In this document: positions 6,944 through 8,267 of the stretch, in pieces
Layout: each line of letters opens with the position of its first letter
How positions within the stretch are numbered: position 1 is the stretch's first letter
Assembly: GCA_030699005.1 (NCBI GenBank)
Contig: JAUYLQ010000009.1
Coordinates: forward strand, 1-8,267
Reading direction: 5' to 3'
DNA from: an archaeon
GTDB lineage: Archaea > Nanobdellota > Nanobdellia > Pacearchaeales > GW2011-AR1
Length of the DNA: 8,267 nt
Notes under the pieces: generated by a model
Database searches by the model: none
The model's input: only the letters and a program-made list of their open reading frames with translations
What the model was told of the DNA's origin: nothing
Made by a program: the position numbers and the translations under genes

Positions 6944-6956
6944 TTATTTTTTATTC
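6944..6956 (+). terminator. Possible T-tract terminator after the RPA32-like gene
   Basis: TTATTTTTTATTC begins 27 bp after the RPA32-like stop codon. Archaeal RNA polymerase often terminates at such T-rich stretches without a hairpin. It lies in the 3' coding end of the convergent membrane-protein gene, where the same bases encode its Lys-rich tail, so it could be incidental. Confidence 0.3.
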
Positions 6957-7510
6957 TTACCCTTCTTCCTTTTGGAATCCTTTGAACCTTTAGAACCAAT
7001 TCTTTCCCTGAATTTATACCCAAAATAGATTATTATTAAAAGCCCTGCAAGAGAAATCAAAAATCTTATCCAGTCTTCAGAGTACCTCCAGTAGCTCCCA
7101 ACACCCCTAAGAACAGTCCCAACGCCTCCCGCCATTATCCCGACACCTACAGCCTCCAAATTAAGAAAATAGGCTCCAAACAGAATTAAAAGAACCCCAA
7201 GAGGAACTGCCACTAAAAATACATTCATGTGATACCTTTCAATCTGAAGTTCATAAGACCCTCTGCAACTAAATTCTTTGTCACAATAACCTTGAGGACA
7301 AGGTGCCTTAATGCACTCGATGTTTTGGTCTATCCACTTGCCCCCCATTTCAAAACAAGATGTTTCATTCAAAGCCTCAACTTCCCAGAGTGTGGGTGAA
7401 CAAATACTTTCATACTGGGGTTCTGAAAAAATCATATTTACTCCATAAGTTGTGACAAAGATTGTCAAAACAAGAATTGCAATTCCAAGAACAATCTCCT
7501 TTAAATTCAT
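6944..7510 (-). CDS. Conserved Cys-rich membrane protein of unknown function
   Basis: This 188-residue protein has an N-terminal hydrophobic segment (6-26), a loop with six cysteines (C37, C52, C66, C71, C76, C82) and an MGGKW motif (55-59), then three hydrophobic segments (about 97-115, 117-137, 148-165) and a Lys-rich tail (173-188). The loop probably lies outside the cell with up to three disulphides, and the basic tail inside. I have the impression of similar proteins in Woesearchaeota and Pacearchaeota; no function is known to me. An in-frame TTG at 7549 would add 13 residues, but it lies upstream of the TATA box. The ATG at 7510 is 25 bp from that box and begins the hydrophobic segment, so I choose it. 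It converges on the RPA32-like gene, 26 bp away. Confidence 0.85.
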   Translation of the reverse strand: MNLKEIVLGIAILVLTIFVTTYGVNMIFSEPQYESICSPTLWEVEALNETSCFEMGGKWIDQNIECIKAPCPQGYCDKEFSCRGSYELQIERYHMNVFLVAVPLGVLLILFGAYFLNLEAVGVGIMAGGVGTVLRGVGSYWRYSEDWIRFLISLAGLLIIIYFGYKFRERIGSKGSKDSKRKKGKNKK

Positions 7511-7531
7511 AAAAAAAAGAAGACAAAAGAT

Positions 7532-7539
7532 TTTATAAA
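7532..7539. promoter_or_regulatory. Shared palindromic TATA box for divergent genes
   Basis: The 50-bp gap between the two divergent start codons (7511-7560) contains one TATA-like element, TTTATAAA, a perfect palindrome. Its centre (7535.5) is 25.5 bp from the membrane-protein ATG at 7510 and 25.5 bp from the aIF2-beta ATG at 7561. That is the usual TATA-to-start spacing in this window for both directions. The flank on the aIF2-beta upstream side (CAAAAGA) is the better match to an A-rich BRE; the other flank reads GAGGCAGG on the minus strand. Confidence 0.7.
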
Positions 7540-7560
7540 CCTGCCTCAATACCTAAAAAA

Positions 7561-7971
7561 ATGGAATCATACGAACAACTCTTAAATGAAGCTTATTCAA
7601 AAGTAAAAATTATAGAAGGAACAGGGGAAAGGTTTGAAATACCCAAAATCGAAGGCCGGTTTGAAGGGAAAAGAACTATCCTAACAAATTTTTTTTATAT
7701 AGCATCACACCTAAGACGGGATCCGGAACATCTCTTAAAGTTCTTAACAAAAGAACTTGCAGCAAAAGGAACAATCCAGGGAGACAGATTAATTTTAAAC
7801 ATGAAAGTTCCAAGTAAAAAAATAAACCCTAAAATGGAACAGTATGTCCATGAGTTTGTTCTATGCAAAGAATGCAAAAAACCGGACACAGAGATAATAA
7901 AAGAAGGAAAATTTACCATGCTTCACTGTCTTGCATGCGGAGCAAAACACCCGATTAATTCAAAAATATGA
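7561..7971 (+). CDS. Translation initiation factor aIF2, beta subunit
   Basis: aIF2-beta is one of three subunits of the factor that brings Met-tRNAi to the archaeal ribosome. The 136 residues match the family in length and layout. An N-terminal helix (1-16) contacts the gamma subunit, a central alpha/beta domain (about 25-85) contains RTILTNF and HLLKFLTKELAAKGTI, and a C-terminal zinc ribbon has C102-x2-C105-x17-C123-x2-C126. The KKPDTEI...LHCLACGAKHPI end is characteristic. It shares a promoter region with the divergent Cys-rich membrane protein and is predicted to have a leaderless mRNA. Linkage of aIF2 subunit genes with replication genes has been described in other archaea, and here it lies about 0.6 kb beyond the mcm block. 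Confidence 0.96.
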   Translation: MESYEQLLNEAYSKVKIIEGTGERFEIPKIEGRFEGKRTILTNFFYIASHLRRDPEHLLKFLTKELAAKGTIQGDRLILNMKVPSKKINPKMEQYVHEFVLCKECKKPDTEIIKEGKFTMLHCLACGAKHPINSKI

Positions 7972-8002
7972 AAAATTACGACTAAAATTAAGTGCCAGAA
8001 GC

Positions 8003-8010
8003 TTTAAAAA
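8003..8010 (+). promoter_or_regulatory. TATA-like box for the small four-Cys gene
   Basis: TTTAAAAA lies about 57 bp before the ATG at 8064. A start site about 25 bp downstream (near 8031) would leave a leader of about 33 nt carrying a Shine-Dalgarno sequence. An 8-bp inverted repeat, AATTAAGT (7986-7993) and ACTTAATT (8028-8035), flanks the box; in such AT-rich DNA it may be chance. Confidence 0.45.
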
Positions 8011-8048
8011 AACAAATTGTCTAAAATACTTAATTCAAATAGAAGGAT

Positions 8049-8056
8049 AAGGAGGT
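8049..8056 (+). promoter_or_regulatory. Strong Shine-Dalgarno sequence
   Basis: AAGGAGGT is a perfect eight-base complement to the usual 16S rRNA 3' end, 7 nt before the ATG at 8064. No other gene here has such a site, so this gene is probably highly translated from a leadered mRNA. It also fixes the start codon. Confidence 0.85.
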
Positions 8057-8063
8057 CAAAAAA

Positions 8064-8258
8064 ATGTTACAAGGATATTGTGTTAAATGTAAAGTGAAAG
8101 GCAGGGAAATGAAAGGAGTATCCATCAAGCAAAATGCAAGAGGCGGATACATGGCTCAAGGGACTTGCGCTTCATGCGGAACAAAGATGTCTGCAATGAT
8201 GTCAAAAGATAATGCTGAGAAAGCAATCAAGTCTGGAGAAGCAAAGAAAGCTTACTAA
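8064..8258 (+). CDS. Small four-cysteine zinc-binding protein, DUF5679-like
   Basis: This 64-residue protein has two CxxC knuckles, C6-x2-C9 in YCVKCK and C35-x2-C38 in GTCASCGTKM, which together should bind one zinc ion. A KGREMKGVSI segment (12-21) and a Lys/Ala-rich helical tail (48-64) accompany them. YCVKC plus QGTCxxCGTKM resembles the DUF5679 family, small proteins of unknown function found in archaea and bacteria; I recall no established role. Rich basic content would suit nucleic acid or ribosome binding, which is a guess. The strong Shine-Dalgarno site suggests abundant product. It follows aIF2-beta by 92 bp and has its own likely promoter. Confidence 0.85.
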   Translation: MLQGYCVKCKVKGREMKGVSIKQNARGGYMAQGTCASCGTKMSAMMSKDNAEKAIKSGEAKKAY

Positions 8259-8267
8259 AGAATATTG

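Noticed and set aside
7511..7549. TTG at 7549 as the start of the Cys-rich membrane protein
   Set aside because: It lies upstream of the only TATA box, and the ATG at 7510 has the expected TATA spacing and begins the hydrophobic segment.
7986..8035. Inverted repeat AATTAAGT/ACTTAATT around the last promoter as an operator
   Set aside because: Eight-base AT-rich matches 34 bp apart are expected by chance in this composition; noted under the promoter but not claimed.

Overview
The window is AT-rich, gene-dense archaeal chromosome. It carries a TATA-binding protein, an MCM helicase without intein, an RPA32-like OB/winged-helix protein, aIF2-beta and an archaeal-type ATP-dependent DNA ligase. 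Compact spacing, short proteins and a four-helix Cys-rich membrane protein of a type I associate with Woesearchaeota/Pacearchaeota suggest a DPANN archaeon; this placement is an inference.

Layout. 1-759: 3' part of the ligase gene, cut by the window edge, followed 9 bp later by a RelE/YafQ-like toxin gene (769-1026). On the minus strand, running into the toxin, are a ribbon-helix-helix (RHH) protein gene (1023-1250) and a Nudix hydrolase gene (1304-1807). 1898-2989: membrane protein with a C-terminal Schlafen/AlbA_2 domain, divergent from the Nudix gene. 3012-3602: TBP. 3680-6917: replication block of MCM, an unrecognised gene 3 bp downstream, and the RPA32-like gene with its own promoter. 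6944-7510 (minus): Cys-rich membrane protein, divergent from aIF2-beta (7561-7971). 8064-8258: small four-Cys protein. No intergenic stretch exceeds about 100 bp; no tRNA, rRNA, CRISPR array or insertion sequence was seen.

Promoters are unusually easy to read. Most genes that begin a transcript have a TATA box centred about 25-29 bp before the start codon, which predicts leaderless mRNAs. The last gene is the exception, with a roughly 30-nt leader and a perfect Shine-Dalgarno sequence. The membrane protein and aIF2-beta appear to share one palindromic TATA box exactly midway between their start codons. The TBP gene's TATA box overlaps the stop codon of the gene before it.

Functionally, ligase, MCM, RPA32-like protein, TBP and aIF2-beta are core information processing. 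The stretch 769-2989 looks accessory: toxin, RHH protein, Nudix enzyme and a membrane-anchored Schlafen-type putative nuclease. The most distinctive structures are the tail-to-tail toxin/RHH pair and three tandem 10-bp repeats covering the RHH gene's TATA box and predicted start site, a likely autoregulatory operator.
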